From the NCBI GenBank assembly GCA_013693815.1, contig CP059259.1, positions 945,919 through 951,938 on the forward strand: a DNA stretch of 6,020 bases, given 5' to 3'. Both the position numbers and the translations under genes were made by a program. The notes under the pieces were generated by a model. It was not told the DNA's origin. It made no database searches and saw only the letters and a program-made list of their open reading frames with translations. This document shows, in pieces, positions 5,405 to 6,020 of this stretch; positions within the stretch are counted from its first letter, which is position 1; each line of letters opens with the position of its first letter. The DNA comes from Nocardioidaceae bacterium (GTDB taxonomy: Bacteria; Actinomycetota; Actinomycetes; Propionibacteriales; Nocardioidaceae).

Positions 5405-6020
5405 CGCCATTCCAGATTGGTCAGCAGCCCGTCGGTGTAGACCGGCCAGTACCAGGCGAACGCCAAGATCACCAACACCAGGTACGCCCCCGCCATTGAA
5501 GCGCCGATGATGCGCCGCCGAGGGGCGGCACCGGCAGGCCCGAGGATGCGCCCGGCGACCAGGGACAGCGCGATCACCGTGAAGGGCAGCATCGCGGTCG
5601 CGTAGTACAAGAAGATCGGCCGGTCGTCGTACCGCAGCCACGGCAGCCAGCTCGCCAAGACCCCGATCACCGCCAGGCCGAAACGCCAGTCCCGGCGCGC
5701 TACCCAGGCGTAGGCCGAATAGAGCAGCGCGGCGATGCCACCCCACCACAGCACCGGGTTGCCCAACAGGATGATCTGGCGTAGGCAGGTCGATCCCTCC
5801 GCAGCCTGGCAGCCCTGCGCTCCGGGTTGGATGTCGGTGACGACATCGACACCGACAGGCCGGTTCAGCAACAGCCAGCCGCGCGGGTTCGATTGGTAGC
5901 TATGAGTGGCGTCGTTGAGCCCGTGGGCATGGAAGTCCAGTACCGACAGGTGGTAGTGATACAGCGATCGCAGGCCCTGGAACAGCGAGTCGAAGAAACC
6001 CGAGGGATCGTTCTTGGTCC
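5374..6020 (-). CDS. pmt: Pmt-type dolichyl/polyprenyl-phosphate-mannose protein O-mannosyltransferase, C-terminal part (truncated by window)
   Basis: The frame is open from the right edge to TGA 5376-5374, giving 214 visible residues (codon boundary at 6018). It begins with a hydrophilic loop containing SLYHYHLSVLDFHAHGLND and then SYQSNPRGW and NRPV, the pattern of the PMT family C-terminal region. Four hydrophobic segments follow: ~IILLGNPVLWWGGIAALL, ~FGLAVIGVLASWLPWL, ~LYYATAMLPFTVIALSLVAG and ~GAYLVLVILAFAWYWPVY. It ends in a cytoplasmic-type tail, WRQRIWFRRWI. This matches the PMT four-TM C-terminal domain seen in actinobacterial homologues of M. tuberculosis Rv1002c. Those integral membrane enzymes transfer mannose from polyprenyl-phosphate-mannose to Ser/Thr of exported proteins. 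The N-terminal half, with the conserved first-loop acidic pair, lies outside the window. An internal TTG at 5871 is not a start, because the homologous frame continues upstream. It is convergent with the HTH/Mop gene and unrelated to the glyoxylate genes. Confidence 0.9.
   Translation of the reverse strand, partial: TKNDPSGFFDSLFQGLRSLYHYHLSVLDFHAHGLNDATHSYQSNPRGWLLLNRPVGVDVVTDIQPGAQGCQAAEGSTCLRQIILLGNPVLWWGGIAALLYSAYAWVARRDWRFGLAVIGVLASWLPWLRYDDRPIFLYYATAMLPFTVIALSLVAGRILGPAGAAPRRRIIGASMAGAYLVLVILAFAWYWPVYTDGLLTNLEWRQRIWFRRWI

Noticed and set aside
1..6020. Mobile element, CRISPR array, tRNA/rRNA or a wholly new multi-gene system
   Set aside because: There are no terminal repeats, transposase or integrase motifs, spaced repeats or tRNA-like folds. 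Every sizeable coding region belongs to a known family.

Overview
The window looks like chromosomal DNA from a high-GC Gram-positive bacterium (Actinomycetota). The coding DNA is GC-rich, with strong third-position G/C and GTG/TTG start codons. The right edge carries a protein O-mannosyltransferase of the mycobacterial Pmt type, and there is a small MerR-HTH/Mop fusion regulator. I cannot name the genus.

Layout from left to right: (1) the 3' end of an xdhC-type gene on the + strand, for maturation of molybdenum hydroxylases such as xanthine dehydrogenase. (2) Convergent to it, a complete GlcD/D-lactate dehydrogenase-type FAD-linked 2-hydroxyacid oxidase on the - strand. (3) Upstream of that on the same strand, an IclR-family regulator whose reading frame is broken twice, with the two shifts cancelling out. 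(4) An AT-rich intergenic region (20 G/C in 2671-2740, about 29%) carrying nested inverted repeats that look like the operator of that regulator. (5) Divergent from it, a complete malate synthase G with all expected catalytic residues. (6) A 123-residue MerR-type HTH protein fused to a molybdate-binding Mop/TOBE domain, probably translated from a leaderless transcript. (7) Convergent to it, the 3' end of a Pmt-type protein mannosyltransferase. The stop codons of genes 6 and 7 lie inside one perfect 19-nt palindrome.

Working model (inference): the oxidase makes glyoxylate from glycolate, or handles a related 2-hydroxyacid. Malate synthase G condenses glyoxylate with acetyl-CoA to malate. The IclR protein controls both arms from the shared divergent control region. 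The neighbouring xdhC fits a purine/ureide catabolic setting, in which xanthine degradation ends in glyoxylate, but no other purine genes are visible. Both xdhC and the Mop-domain regulator relate to molybdenum, yet they are separated by the glyoxylate module and may be unrelated to each other.

I see no tRNA, rRNA, CRISPR array, insertion sequence or prophage sign. The families here are known. The points worth a second look are the double frameshift, the operator architecture and the shared-stop palindrome. I found no clearly undescribed system.
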